From: Paenibacillus amylolyticus | GTDB lineage: Bacteria; Bacillota; Bacilli; Paenibacillales; Paenibacillaceae | Length of the DNA: 64,000 bases | NCBI RefSeq assembly: GCF_003719335.1 | Contig: NZ_RIAS01000001.1 | Coordinates: forward strand, 434,001 to 498,000 | Direction: 5' to 3' | The notes under the pieces: model-generated | Seen by the model: the letters and a program-made list of their open reading frames with translations, nothing else | Databases searched by the model: none | Told to the model about the DNA's origin: nothing | Translations under genes and position numbers: made by a program | Part shown: one piece after another, positions 1 to 9,400 of the stretch | Position numbering within the stretch: the stretch's first letter is position 1 | How the letters are laid out: each line of letters begins with the position of its first letter

Positions 1-46
1 CGCCCATTGCGCCGCATAGGGTCATCACGATTAACACAGCAATCAT
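1..46 (-). CDS. Partial small membrane protein, probably second EamA/SMR-type subunit
   Basis: An ATG at 46 opens a frame that runs off the window edge. The visible 15 residues (MIAVLIVMTLCGAMG) are hydrophobic and look like a first membrane helix. The start lies 4 bases after the stop of the upstream SMR-like gene. Paired small transporters of this fold are usual, as in ArnE/ArnF, so a second subunit is the simplest reading. With so few residues this is an inference from context. Confidence 0.45.
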   Translation of the reverse strand, partial: MIAVLIVMTLCGAMG

Positions 47-50
47 CCAA

Positions 51-380
51 CTATCGATCCACACTGGTTAATGTCACCCCGATTCCCAGGAGCACAACAG
101 CCGCGAGCTTTTGTACCGTAATTTCTTCACCAAGCAAGAAATATCCGTAGATTAGGGCAAAAACATAACTGGCACACATGAGCGGATAGGCCACCGAGAG
201 CTTTTCGCGCGCGAATGCCTTAATCATCAAAATGGCTCCCATGCCGTAACATAGAAAACCCACACCCATGTAGATCCACTCCGTCAATCCCCACTTCCAG
301 AACAGCTGCCCGGTCGCCGTCAGGAATGCAGAAACCAGCATCAACCATTTGCCGGTGTGACGTGAACTTATTTCCCCCAC
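51..380 (-). CDS. EamA/SMR-like small membrane transporter
   Basis: This 109-residue protein has four predicted membrane segments (about residues 14-32, 36-57, 64-84 and 92-107), the size and layout of small multidrug resistance/EamA half-transporters such as ArnE/ArnF. The start is a GTG 7 bases after GGAGG, and that SD lies inside the end of the upstream HAD gene, so the two genes overlap by 13 bases and are probably translationally coupled. A neighbouring polyprenyl-phosphate phosphoribosyltransferase suggests it may flip a lipid-linked pentose across the membrane. That substrate is inferred from context; the fold also fits other small exporters. Confidence 0.75.
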   Translation of the reverse strand: MGEISSRHTGKWLMLVSAFLTATGQLFWKWGLTEWIYMGVGFLCYGMGAILMIKAFAREKLSVAYPLMCASYVFALIYGYFLLGEEITVQKLAAVVLLGIGVTLTSVDR

Positions 381-1000
381 GTTAACGCCTCCATCTCAGG
401 CACACGTTTATTTACAAAATATCGCTGACGCACAAGCTGCATGACGGGAAGATCCGATAAAGAATCGGAATACGAGCAGGATTGCTCATAATCAATTTCC
501 ATGTTTTTCTCAGCCAAATAAGCTTGAATCCGGCGTACCTTTTCTTCTCCCTTACAATTGGCACCTTCAATGGTGCAGGTATAACCATTCTCATGCCGAA
601 CAAGTTCGGTTCCGATCACATGATCGACCCAAGGGAAGGTTTTGAAATACTTCATATACGCATGCGGAGAAGCCGTTACGAGCAAGACATGATATCCAGC
701 TTCTTTCCGATGTTGCATCTCGACACTAGCCTCCGTAAATATCGAAGTTCGCAGGTGGGTATCGAAAAAATGCTCCAGGTCTTTTTCAGACATACGTTTG
801 ATTTCTTGAAAATAGGAATGCTTAACCCGTTCAACCGTCATAAAGCCCGCTTTGAATAGGAGGGTATGAAATGCGATGACAGGCAAACGCCATACCTGCC
901 AAGGATAACGGCGCATACCGTAAAATACAAATTGGAACATGGAATCACTGCGTATAATCGTTTTATCAATATCAAAGATCGCAACCTTCGTTCGTTTCAC
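368..1000 (-). CDS. HAD-superfamily phosphatase (HAD-IB, SerB-like)
   Basis: The 210-residue protein carries the haloacid dehalogenase motifs: motif I DIDKT near residue 10 (nucleophile Asp), motif II LLVTAS in the middle, and motif IV SDSLSDLP near residue 180 for magnesium. The overall pattern is HAD-IB, which includes phosphoserine phosphatase-like enzymes. It starts at GTG (SD AGGGGGA) and sits between a UbiA-type phosphoribosyltransferase and small transporters. A plausible role is to dephosphorylate the polyprenyl-phosphoryl-5-phosphoribose made by that enzyme. The family is clear; the substrate is inferred. Confidence 0.85.
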   Translation of the reverse strand: MKRTKVAIFDIDKTIIRSDSMFQFVFYGMRRYPWQVWRLPVIAFHTLLFKAGFMTVERVKHSYFQEIKRMSEKDLEHFFDTHLRTSIFTEASVEMQHRKEAGYHVLLVTASPHAYMKYFKTFPWVDHVIGTELVRHENGYTCTIEGANCKGEEKVRRIQAYLAEKNMEIDYEQSCSYSDSLSDLPVMQLVRQRYFVNKRVPEMEALTWGK

Positions 1001-1033
1001 CCTGATCCCCCTCTGTATTAAATCTCTCTATTA

Positions 1034-1951
1034 TCATTCGAAAATGGCAAAGATCGTAATGACACTAACCACGTACAAGATGACTGTGATCAAAATAGGC
1101 TTGTCCTCAAATAAAACACGGTCTGGTGAGCCGCCTTGATTTTTCATATGGATCAGATACAAATAGCGGAACATGCCATAGATTACCAACGGAATCGTCC
1201 ACATCAGATGAATGGTTCGATCCGACGTAAAGGTGAAGAGAGAATAACTAATGATCGTTGCAGTCGTCACAATCGTATTGAATTGATCCAGCAACGTAAT
1301 GGAGTAGTTATCCAGCACTTTCCGATGTGATCCTGTGTTTCCTTCCAGCAACGTAAGCTCGTTTCTTCGTTTACCAATCGCAAGGAACAGCGATAACAAC
1401 ATCGTACAAATCAGAAACCAAGGGGTGAACGGGACATGGATCAATACACCACCGGCAATTGCACGAAGCACAAAGCCCGCCGCAATGGTCATCATATCCA
1501 GAATAACAAGATGTTTCAGCACAAAAGAATAAGATACGTTCAGCAAGAAATACACAATGCACAAAATACCGAATAACGGATTCATCACGAAAGCTACTCC
1601 CAGGGAAAAAACAAGGAGAGCCATTCCGAATAATATTGCATGTGTAGGATTGACCTGCCCGGAAGCGATTGGACGGAACTGCTTGGTCGGATGTTGCCTA
1701 TCCCGTTCCCGATCGACATAGTCGTTCAGTATATACACACAACCTGCAACAAGGCTAAACAACAGAAAGCCAATCCCTGTTGAAACAATCGTCTCCGTTC
1801 GGATTTCCTCAAATGAAAATAACAATGCTGCAAATAACAGCAAATTTTTAGTCCACTGCTTAGGCCTTAGTAATTTAAACAAACCAGAAATGGTTCCAGC
1901 ATTGCCTACAGCAGAAGACGCGGTATCTTGCCGTGATGAAAACAATAGCAA
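1034..1951 (-). CDS. UbiA-family decaprenyl-phosphate phosphoribosyltransferase (DPPR synthase-like)
   Basis: This 305-residue multi-helix membrane protein has the UbiA Asp-rich motif NDYVDRERD near residue 90, followed by a P-x-KxFRPIASG segment, and a second conserved block KRRNEL near residue 195. The N-terminal LRPKQWTKNLLLF is the signature of bacterial DPPR synthases, which transfer 5-phosphoribose from PRPP to polyprenyl phosphate. In actinobacteria this feeds decaprenyl-phospho-arabinose synthesis. The first codon of the open frame is TTG at 1951; a TTG at 1945 is better spaced from GGGAG. The HAD phosphatase and transporters follow 33 bases later. Confidence 0.82.
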   Translation of the reverse strand: MLLFSSRQDTASSAVGNAGTISGLFKLLRPKQWTKNLLLFAALLFSFEEIRTETIVSTGIGFLLFSLVAGCVYILNDYVDRERDRQHPTKQFRPIASGQVNPTHAILFGMALLVFSLGVAFVMNPLFGILCIVYFLLNVSYSFVLKHLVILDMMTIAAGFVLRAIAGGVLIHVPFTPWFLICTMLLSLFLAIGKRRNELTLLEGNTGSHRKVLDNYSITLLDQFNTIVTTATIISYSLFTFTSDRTIHLMWTIPLVIYGMFRYLYLIHMKNQGGSPDRVLFEDKPILITVILYVVSVITIFAIFE

Positions 1952-2063
1952 TAACTCCCTTCAACAATTCTAACGAATTAGTCTATACAAATAACGTAAA
2001 GACTTAATAATAAGTTGCTTGGTTATTTTTGTAAAGAGGATAAAGGATACATTTTGACATAAA

Positions 2064-2087
2064 AAAGAGACCGTTACCGGTCTCTTT
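2064..2087 (-). terminator. Rho-independent terminator after dapL
   Basis: A perfect 10-bp stem (AAAGAGACCG with CGGTCTCTTT) and a 4-base loop are followed on the minus strand by a run of T. It lies about 40 bases after the dapL stop. Confidence 0.85.
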
Positions 2088-2123
2088 ATACCCATTATAG
2101 TCCATATTAACGCATGTTTAATT

Positions 2124-3377
2124 TTAAAATTCAAACTCTACATCACTCAGACGACGTTTAATTTCAGCAATAACACGTTTCTCTTCTTCTTCGCCACTCG
2201 CAATAAACGTAACGGAGAAACGAACAAAGTTACCGGCATCATCCCAAGGAACGGATGAAATCAGCTTCTCACGAATCAGGAATTGGGAGAAGTCTTCTCC
2301 TGACTCGAAGCGACGTCCACCGACAACACCTTTTGGTGCTTCAACATAAAGGAAGAAAGAACCTTTTGGTTTCTCCGCCTGGAAGCCCAGCTCGTTGAGT
2401 GCTGCAACCAACATATCGTGACGACGGGAATACTTCTCTGCAATTTTCTCCGTAATTTCAGGATGATTCAATCCGTAAGCTGCTGCTTTCTGAATCGCGA
2501 TGAATTGACCGGAATCGTTGTTGTCCTTCACATCACTGAATGCTTTGACAACGAGAGGATTACCGGCTACGAAGCCAATTCTCCATCCTGTCATGTTGTA
2601 CGATTTGGAGAGGGAGTGCAGTTCCACACCGACATCCTTGGCACCCGGTACAGAAAGGAAGCTGAAAGGCTTTTTGCCATCATACGTCAATGCTGCATAT
2701 GGAGCATCATGCACAACAACAACATTGTATTTTTTTGCCCATTCGACTACCTCTGTGAAAAACTCCACTGTTGCACTTGCACCAGTCGGGTTATTTGGAT
2801 AGTTCAGATAAAGCAATTTTGCACGTTTAGCAATATCTTCGGGAATCGCTGTCAGGTCAGGCAAGAAGTTGTTCTCTTTGGTCAATTGAACGTTGAATAC
2901 TTCTCCACCTAAATATTTCGTGTGTGTGCCCATTACTGGATAACCAGGCACAGTCATGATCGTTACATCACCTGGATTAATGAAGCAAGAAGGTAACATC
3001 GCCAAAGCCGGTTTCGAACCGATGGAGTGTACGATCTCTGTATCCGCATCAATTCCATCAACGTTAAATACGTTTTTTAGGTAGGCAGCTGCCGCTGTCT
3101 TAAATTCAGGAATACCATTATCGGCGTACCCGCGGTTCTCTGGTTTAGCCGCTTCTGCAGCAAGTGCAGCAACGATGCCCGCATCCGCCATTTCGTCCGG
3201 TTCACCAACCCCAAGGTCAATCAGTTCGACATCGGGAAAGTCTTTTTTGGCAGAAGCTTTCGCACGTTTGATTTTCTCGAATTTATAGATGTTCGTGTCT
3301 TTACCATAGTTGGAGCCGCCGATACGGTCAGCAAAATTAGTTTGGATATACGTTTCCTGATATTTATCGATACTCAT
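2124..3377 (-). CDS. dapL: LL-diaminopimelate aminotransferase
   Basis: DapL converts tetrahydrodipicolinate directly to LL-diaminopimelate with glutamate as amino donor, bypassing the succinylase and acetylase routes to lysine and peptidoglycan. The 417-residue protein is a fold-type I PLP aminotransferase. The PLP lysine sits in SKSYNMTGWRIGF near residue 253, the cofactor-binding NYPNNPTGA block near residue 193, and the C-terminal arginine in a VRFSV segment. Length and N-terminus match the DapL family better than general aspartate aminotransferases. It starts at ATG behind GAGGAG and ends at a strong terminator, so it is likely monocistronic. Its product feeds the m-DAP added by MurE. 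Confidence 0.9.
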   Translation of the reverse strand: MSIDKYQETYIQTNFADRIGGSNYGKDTNIYKFEKIKRAKASAKKDFPDVELIDLGVGEPDEMADAGIVAALAAEAAKPENRGYADNGIPEFKTAAAAYLKNVFNVDGIDADTEIVHSIGSKPALAMLPSCFINPGDVTIMTVPGYPVMGTHTKYLGGEVFNVQLTKENNFLPDLTAIPEDIAKRAKLLYLNYPNNPTGASATVEFFTEVVEWAKKYNVVVVHDAPYAALTYDGKKPFSFLSVPGAKDVGVELHSLSKSYNMTGWRIGFVAGNPLVVKAFSDVKDNNDSGQFIAIQKAAAYGLNHPEITEKIAEKYSRRHDMLVAALNELGFQAEKPKGSFFLYVEAPKGVVGGRRFESGEDFSQFLIREKLISSVPWDDAGNFVRFSVTFIASGEEEEKRVIAEIKRRLSDVEFEF

Positions 3378-3487
3378 AATGTGTTCATCTCCTCATTTTG
3401 ACGCAAATTTCTCATGTTTTAATATGAAGCATTTGAGCATTCAACACCATGGACAAAATATCCGAACATTTGTACTTTCTTCAAAGG

Positions 3488-4450
3488 TCAGCGGCTTCTC
3501 AGCGAAGCGAGTACATCCTCCATATCCTGCGGAATCGGTGCACTAAATTCCATGTATTCTCCTGTAGAAGGATGCACAAAACCAAGTGTTGCCGCGTGCA
3601 GAGCCTGTCCATTCATTTTGATACCCTTGTTCCGCCCATATGTTGGATCACCGACAAGGGGATGACCAATAAATTTCATATGCACCCGGATCTGATGAGT
3701 ACGTCCTGTCTCGAGCTTCAACTCGAGCAAGGTGTAATCGTTGATGCGCTCCGTCACTGTAAAATGAGTCACCGCATGTTTGCTGTTGCGTTCGGTGACT
3801 GTGTACATTTTACGATCATTCGTGTCCCGTCCGATCGGTGCATCGATGGTCCCTTGATCATGACCGAGATGCCCATGAACGAGTGCGATATAACGTCTGT
3901 TCACACTGTGTTCCTTCAACTGGGCAGCTAGTGAAGCATGCGCACGATCGTTTTTGGCCGCCATAATCAAGCCTGACGTATCCTTGTCAATCCGATGTAC
4001 AATCCCTGGACGCAGTTCTCCGTTAATACCAGAAAGATCCTTGCAATGATACATTAGAGCGTTCACAAGTGTACCTGATGTATGTCCCGGTGCAGGGTGT
4101 ACGACCAGTCCTCGCTGTTTGTTAATGACAATCAGATCACTGTCTTCATAAACCACTTCAAGCGGGATATCTTCTGCAATGATCTCCACCGCAGCAGGTT
4201 CTGGAATCTGTAATACGATCCGATCCCCTTCTGACAGCTTCGCGTTGGCCTTCACTAGAGAACCATTAACCGTAACTGCCCCATCTGCAATCCATAGCTG
4301 AACTTGCGAGCGAGACACATTATCTAAAGCATCTGTAATGTATTTATCCACACGTTCCTTCTTATGTTCAGCGGCAACGATCCATTCCATACGTTCCTCA
4401 CCGTTAAATTGCTCATCGTTATTACGTTGTTCCTCATTCGAATTACTCAT
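3488..4450 (-). CDS. ylyB: RluA/RluD-family 23S rRNA pseudouridine synthase
   Basis: This enzyme isomerises uridine in large-subunit rRNA. An N-terminal S4 RNA-binding domain (about residues 20-80) precedes the catalytic domain with HRIDKDTSGL, whose Asp is the nucleophile, and a C-terminal GRTHQIRVHM block. The longest frame starts at 4516, but that extension lies inside lspA and lacks an SD. The ATG at 4450 has AAGGGA 10 bases upstream and overlaps the lspA stop by 8 bases. The lspA-ylyB pairing is conserved in Bacillus. Target uridines are not deducible here. Confidence 0.9.
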   Translation of the reverse strand: MSNSNEEQRNNDEQFNGEERMEWIVAAEHKKERVDKYITDALDNVSRSQVQLWIADGAVTVNGSLVKANAKLSEGDRIVLQIPEPAAVEIIAEDIPLEVVYEDSDLIVINKQRGLVVHPAPGHTSGTLVNALMYHCKDLSGINGELRPGIVHRIDKDTSGLIMAAKNDRAHASLAAQLKEHSVNRRYIALVHGHLGHDQGTIDAPIGRDTNDRKMYTVTERNSKHAVTHFTVTERINDYTLLELKLETGRTHQIRVHMKFIGHPLVGDPTYGRNKGIKMNGQALHAATLGFVHPSTGEYMEFSAPIPQDMEDVLASLRSR

Positions 4451-4937
4451 GATGCTCATTCCCTTCAATCTTCGCGGCCGCTTTTTCACGACGTCCTTCC
4501 AATAATGTCTCCACAATAATCAACGCTACCCCGATACAGATGGCCGAGTCAGCAATGTTAAAGATCGGGAACGTGTAACTCCCAAAATTAAGCTGCACAA
4601 AGTCTACAACTTCCCCCGTCAACGCACGGTCAAGGAAGTTACCAATTGCTCCTCCAAGCACAAGGCTAAGCGCTACGGGCAACAACTTGTGCGGAGTATC
4701 TTTTACTTTTTGCAAATACCAAATCAAGGCGACAACCACAATGATGGTCACCACAATAAAGAACCAGCGTTGATCCTGTAGAATACCAAAGGCCGCACCT
4801 GAATTTCGATGGGAAGTGATGACAAAAAAATTGCCAATGACCGGAATTTCTTCTCTAAGCTCCATCCGGGTAGCAATCAGGTACTTTGTTCCCTGATCCA
4901 CTAAAAATACGATAAAAGCAAGGATATAATACACCAC
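4443..4937 (-). CDS. lspA: Lipoprotein signal peptidase II
   Basis: LspA cleaves the signal peptide of diacylglyceryl-modified prolipoproteins in the membrane, for example OppA and YlaJ here. The protein has four membrane segments and the two catalytic-aspartate blocks, NFLDR with VVDF and FNIADS. The longest frame begins at ATG 4982, but a GTG at 4937 has GGAG 11 bases upstream and gives the usual family N-terminus (VVYYILAF). An extended -10 element at 4998-5003 would put the transcript start near 4990, leaving almost no leader for the longer form. It is cotranscribed with the pseudouridine synthase. Confidence 0.88.
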   Translation of the reverse strand: MVYYILAFIVFLVDQGTKYLIATRMELREEIPVIGNFFVITSHRNSGAAFGILQDQRWFFIVVTIIVVVALIWYLQKVKDTPHKLLPVALSLVLGGAIGNFLDRALTGEVVDFVQLNFGSYTFPIFNIADSAICIGVALIIVETLLEGRREKAAAKIEGNEHHE

Positions 4938-4997
4938 GTTTGTTGTCACTCCGTTCTTGTCTTTTCCAGCGATACCAAGCATTCGCCAGACTTATTT

Positions 4998-5003
4998 ATT
5001 GTA
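4998..5003 (-). promoter_or_regulatory. Candidate extended -10 promoter of lspA operon
   Basis: The minus strand reads TGC-TACAAT, an extended -10 element; upstream, TGGACG at 18-bp spacing is only a weak -35. It lies about 60 bases before the chosen GTG start of lspA. Confidence 0.45.
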
Positions 5004-5173
5004 GCACAGCTATTCAGAGATCGTCCATGACGTGGCAAACGTGCGAAGCAGTATCGGCCTTGAGGGGCTTGGAAAAAACGATAACATTTGCCTACTGTAA
5101 TCCTGCTTCAAAAGGTACATCCTAGAATGGAGACAAACAACCGGATTCCAAGTGGAATAGAAAGGGGAAAGCC

Positions 5174-5911
5174 ATGTCACATTTCACAGCCGAACAAATG
5201 CAATCTTTGCGTTCCCAGCTCTTGTCTGACAAACAGGATATCGAACACCGGCTATCAGAGAACCAGCATTATGGCTTGGGTGATTCTTTAAAACTGCAGA
5301 CTGGTGAACTGTCACCGATTGATAATCATCCTGGTGATCTTGCCACAGAGGTATATGAACGAGAAAAAGATATCTCCTTACTGGAGCATGATGAATTTCA
5401 ACTCGAACGTATTGATTCCGCCCTGCATTTGATCGAAGAAGGTCATTACGGTACATGCGCTGTCTGCCAGCAACCGATCCCATACGAGCGTATGGAGGCC
5501 GTCCCATACACAAAGTACTGCAAAAAGCATCAACCGGAAACCGTTGTTTCCGAAAATCGGCCTGTGGAGGAAGAGTTCCTCGCCCCATCATTTGGACGTA
5601 CCAGTCTGGACGAGCGGGATGATCAGAATGGTTTTGACGGCGAAGACGCCTGGCAGATCGTAGAGAGTTGGGGCAGCTCGAATTCCCCGGCAATGGCGGA
5701 AAACGGTGATATCGACAGCTACGATGTGATGGCTATTGAAGCTACGGAAGAGCTGGACGGCTTTGTTGAGGCTTACGAAAGCTTTGTCGCAACGGATATT
5801 TATGGCCACGATGTTTCTATTGTACGTAATCGTCAGTACCGACAGTATCTTGAGAATGGTGAGGGCTTAGGATTACTTGAACCAGACTCAGAGGATGATG
5901 ACACGTATTGA
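5174..5911 (+). CDS. yteA: YteA-type TraR/DksA zinc-finger sporulation protein
   Basis: This 245-residue acidic protein has a TraR/DksA-type zinc finger around residues 96-118 (CAVC ... YCKKH, so three Cys and one His are visible). It is preceded by a helical DLATEVYEREKD segment typical of the family, which in Firmicutes is called YteA. DksA-like proteins bind the RNA polymerase secondary channel, but the Bacillus YteA role is not well defined. The acidic C-terminal third (from about residue 130) is variable. It starts at ATG with SD AGGGGA and is transcribed divergently from lspA. No terminator with a T-tract was found after it. Confidence 0.8.
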   Translation: MSHFTAEQMQSLRSQLLSDKQDIEHRLSENQHYGLGDSLKLQTGELSPIDNHPGDLATEVYEREKDISLLEHDEFQLERIDSALHLIEEGHYGTCAVCQQPIPYERMEAVPYTKYCKKHQPETVVSENRPVEEEFLAPSFGRTSLDERDDQNGFDGEDAWQIVESWGSSNSPAMAENGDIDSYDVMAIEATEELDGFVEAYESFVATDIYGHDVSIVRNRQYRQYLENGEGLGLLEPDSEDDDTY

Positions 5912-5945
5912 GTGTACAGGTGAGTAATCTAAAGGCCTTTATTTT

Positions 5946-6311
5946 TCAGTACGTATTCATATCAAGCTGTCTTTGTACGATTCGTACAATATCAGCAATA
6001 TAATCTCCGACGATGGGTAAATTTAACGCACCGAGAACCTGTAACACATAGATAATGGTAGCCGCGAAAAAAGTAAATCCGATGGCTATCCCTACACCTC
6101 TGGCTGCGCCGGACAATAGATTTAGCCCAATTAGCTTCCACGGTCGATTCAGCAATTCAGTATATTGTGCAATACGTGAACGTTCCAGCTCATTGGCAAG
6201 CCGATTGGTTAACGTATGTAATTCTTCAATTTTATCATGCGGTGTATCCATCTTTGCCATTTCCGCTGTTGCGGTTGAACTGGACTCAGCTGACTTATCC
6301 TGTTTGTTCAT
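5946..6311 (-). CDS. DUF5665 membrane protein
   Basis: The protein is about 121 residues from ATG 6311, which has GGAG 6 bases upstream; a longer frame to 6365 lacks an SD. A charged N-terminal half with a heptad-like stretch is followed by YTELLNRPWKLIGLNLLSG and one or two hydrophobic segments (GVGIAIGFTFFAATIIYVLQVLG). This is the pattern of DUF5665, a small Firmicute family of unknown function often found near ileS. Nothing in the sequence indicates enzymatic activity. Confidence 0.72.
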   Translation of the reverse strand: MNKQDKSAESSSTATAEMAKMDTPHDKIEELHTLTNRLANELERSRIAQYTELLNRPWKLIGLNLLSGAARGVGIAIGFTFFAATIIYVLQVLGALNLPIVGDYIADIVRIVQRQLDMNTY

Positions 6312-6395
6312 GTTTCGCTCCAATCCTTGCATGAATTTCCCTAAAAAACTGCACAATTTAATCATTGCCTGATCTATGGAAAAACAAACAAAAAC

Positions 6396-6441
6396 AAATG
6401 AGCCCAGCTTCAGGATTTGCTTCCTTAGCTGTGGCTCATTT
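6396..6441 (-). terminator. Terminator after ileS
   Basis: The stem AAATGAGCC/GGCTCATTT continues as CAGCT/AGCTG across a single unpaired base. The minus-strand tail is T-rich (GTTTTTGTTTGTTTTT). It separates ileS from the DUF5665 gene. Confidence 0.85.
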
Positions 6442-6467
6442 ATTTTAACCTTATTTATTCTTGTTCA

Positions 6468-9400
6468 TTACGCTTGAATATAGATTCCGATGCCTTTGCC
6501 TCCGGCTTCCACTTGCTCCATGCCATCCGCTTTACCAAATGTCACGTCAGTCACCAGTACATTTTCACGCAGAACATCGTCAAATGCTTCAATTGCTGCT
6601 TGAAGATCGGCATCCACATCCAGCGTCAGGCGCACTCTTTTCTCAATTGGCAGATCCAGACGTTTGCGGGTATCCTGTACCGCCCGAACCACTTCACGAA
6701 CCCAGCCTTCTTGCTCCAGCGCCGTTGTGATTTCTGTGTTGAGGGCTACCGTCAAACCATAACCGGATGCGGAAGCAAAGCCCGATTTAGCTTGTTTCTC
6801 AACGAGCAACTCCTCATCCGTCACCTGCAGTTCCTCTCCTTCCGGAGAAACGACGTTGAATGCACCTTCTGCTACCACTTTACGGGTCTCATCCGCCGTC
6901 ATGCCTTTGAACAGGTTTTGCAGGAAACCTACGTTTTTGCCGTATTTTTTACCTGCAACCTTAAGGTTCAGCTTGAGTGTAAAATCAACAAAATCGGCAT
7001 CGTTGTGCTCTGTACGGATTCCTTTGACGTTGATCTCTTCCTTGATGATCTCTTCATAACTTGCCAGATCGAAGCCTTTGTCAAGGGAGACAATCAATTC
7101 GGACAATGGCTGACGCGTTTTGATACCTGTCTCGTTACGAACGTTACGCGCAAGCTCAACCACACGACGAGCTGTTTCCATATCTTGCTCCAGAGCCGCA
7201 TCGATTAATGCTTCATTCGCTACAGGATAGTCATCCATATGCACACTTTCGCCAGTTGTCAGGTTCAGGTAAATATCCTCAGCCAGCATTGGAGTGAATG
7301 GCGCAACCAGCTTCGCTGTAGTCAGGAGCACTTCGGTAAGGGTACGATACGCATCCAGTTTATCCTCTGTCAAACCACTTCCCCAGAAGCGATCTCGGGA
7401 ACGGCGGATATACCAGTTACTGAGCTCATCTACAAAGGCTTCGATCGCCTTGGAAGAATTCAGGTAGTCGTTCACAGACAATGCTTTTTCTACCACAAGG
7501 ATCAGGCTGTTCAATCTGGACAGAATCCAGCGATCCAGTTTGTGAGCAGACACTTGGAATGGATGTTCCTGAGGATCGAATCCATCGATGGTTGCGTACA
7601 GCGTCAGGAATGCATGAGTATTCACCAGCGTATCCACCATTTTGGATTTCGCTTCCCCTACGATGCCTTTAGAAAAACGTTTGCTGTTCCACGGTGCACT
7701 GTCAGACAACAACGCCCAGCGGAATGCATCGGTACCGTACTCCTCAATGACTTCCCATGGATCGATAACATTGCCTTTAGATTTGGACATCTTTTGTCCA
7801 TTTTCGTCCAGTACGTGTCCTGTTGCCATAACAGCTTTATAAGGCGCTTTGCCTGTCAAAAGTGTAGATACGGCGAGCAGGCTGTAGAACCAGCCACGCG
7901 TTTGGTCAATCCCTTCACAGATCATATCCGCCGGATATTGCTGCTCAAATACTTCTTTATTTTCAAAAGGATAATGCTGTTGCGCAAACGGCATGGAGCC
8001 GCTGTCGAACCATACATCAATGACTTCTGGCGTCCGCTTCATTTCATATTTCCCACAAGAGCTGAGCACCTTTACTTCATCCACATACGGTTTATGCAAC
8101 TCCAGATTTTCAGGCACATCGCCTACGGCACGCGCACGTAACTCAGCGATGCTATGAGGAGCAAACTGTTCGCCTGTCTCTTCACACACCCAGATGTTTA
8201 GCGGTGTTCCCCAGTAACGGTCACGGCTGATGTTCCAGTCCACGAGATCTTCGAGGAATTTACCGAAGCGACCTTCACGCACATGACCCGGATACCATTC
8301 CACTTCACTGTTGTTGGCAATAAGCTGATCCTTGATCGCTGTTGTCTGGATAAACCAGCTGTCCATTGCGTAATACAGAAGTGGAGTATCACAACGCCAG
8401 CAGAACGGATAACTGTGCTCGTATTTCTCTTTGCTGAACAAACGGCCATTCTCGGACAAATATCTTACGATATCAATGTCGCAATCTTTTACAAAGCGGC
8501 CTGCAAAATCAGTCACTTCTGCCACAAACTTACCTTCCAGATCAACCATGTTTACAAAACTGATGCCATTCTCGCGACATACACGGTAGTCATCTTCACC
8601 ATGTGCAGGAGCCAAATGAACGATACCCGTACCGCTTGCATCCGTTACAAACCCTGCACCAAGCACGATGTTTGTTTTCTCAGCCTGTACGTAGTTAAAT
8701 GGCGGGCTGTACGTTTTACCGACGAGGTCTGCACCTTTCAGTGAACCGATGATCTCATACTCGCCTTTGCTGTCTTTCATAACTTTCTCCACCAAGTTCG
8801 TCGCCATGATGTACACTTCATCATTTTGACGTACACGAGAGTAGTCCATTGCCGGGTTTACAGCAAGTGCAACGTGAGAAGGCAATGTCCAAGGGGTCGT
8901 CGTCCAGGCCAGCACGAATTCGCCGCTGTCATCCAGCTTGAATTTTGCTGTCGCACTCAGATCTTTAACGTCCTTATAGCCTTGTGCAACTTCATGAGAA
9001 CTTAATGTTGTCTGACAAGAAGGACAGTATGGGCTTACGCGGTGACCACGATACAAGAGACCTTTCTCATGAATCGTCGCCAGGATATTCCATACACTTT
9101 CGATGTAGTTGTTATCCAGTGTGATATATGGGTTATCCATATCCGTCCAGTATCCGATGCCTTCGGTCAAATCACGCCATTGCTGCTCGTATTCAAATAC
9201 ACTGGCCTTACATTCGTTAATAAACTTCTCCACGCCGTAATCTTCGATCTCCCACTTGTGGGAGATACCCAATTTCTTCTGTACTCCAAGCTCTACCGGT
9301 AAGCCGTGTGTATCCCATCCCGCTTTACGCACAACGCGGTAACCCTTCATCGTGTTGTAGCGTCCAACAAAGTCTTTAATTACACGGCCAAGCACGTGAC

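Noticed and set aside
5929-5941. Palindrome TAAAGGCCTTTA after yteA as a terminator
   Set aside because: There is no loop or useful stem and only a short T run; it cannot function as a standard terminator.
6474-8141. Long plus-strand frames opposite ileS
   Set aside because: They lie antisense to ileS with no recognisable protein family and no ribosome binding site.
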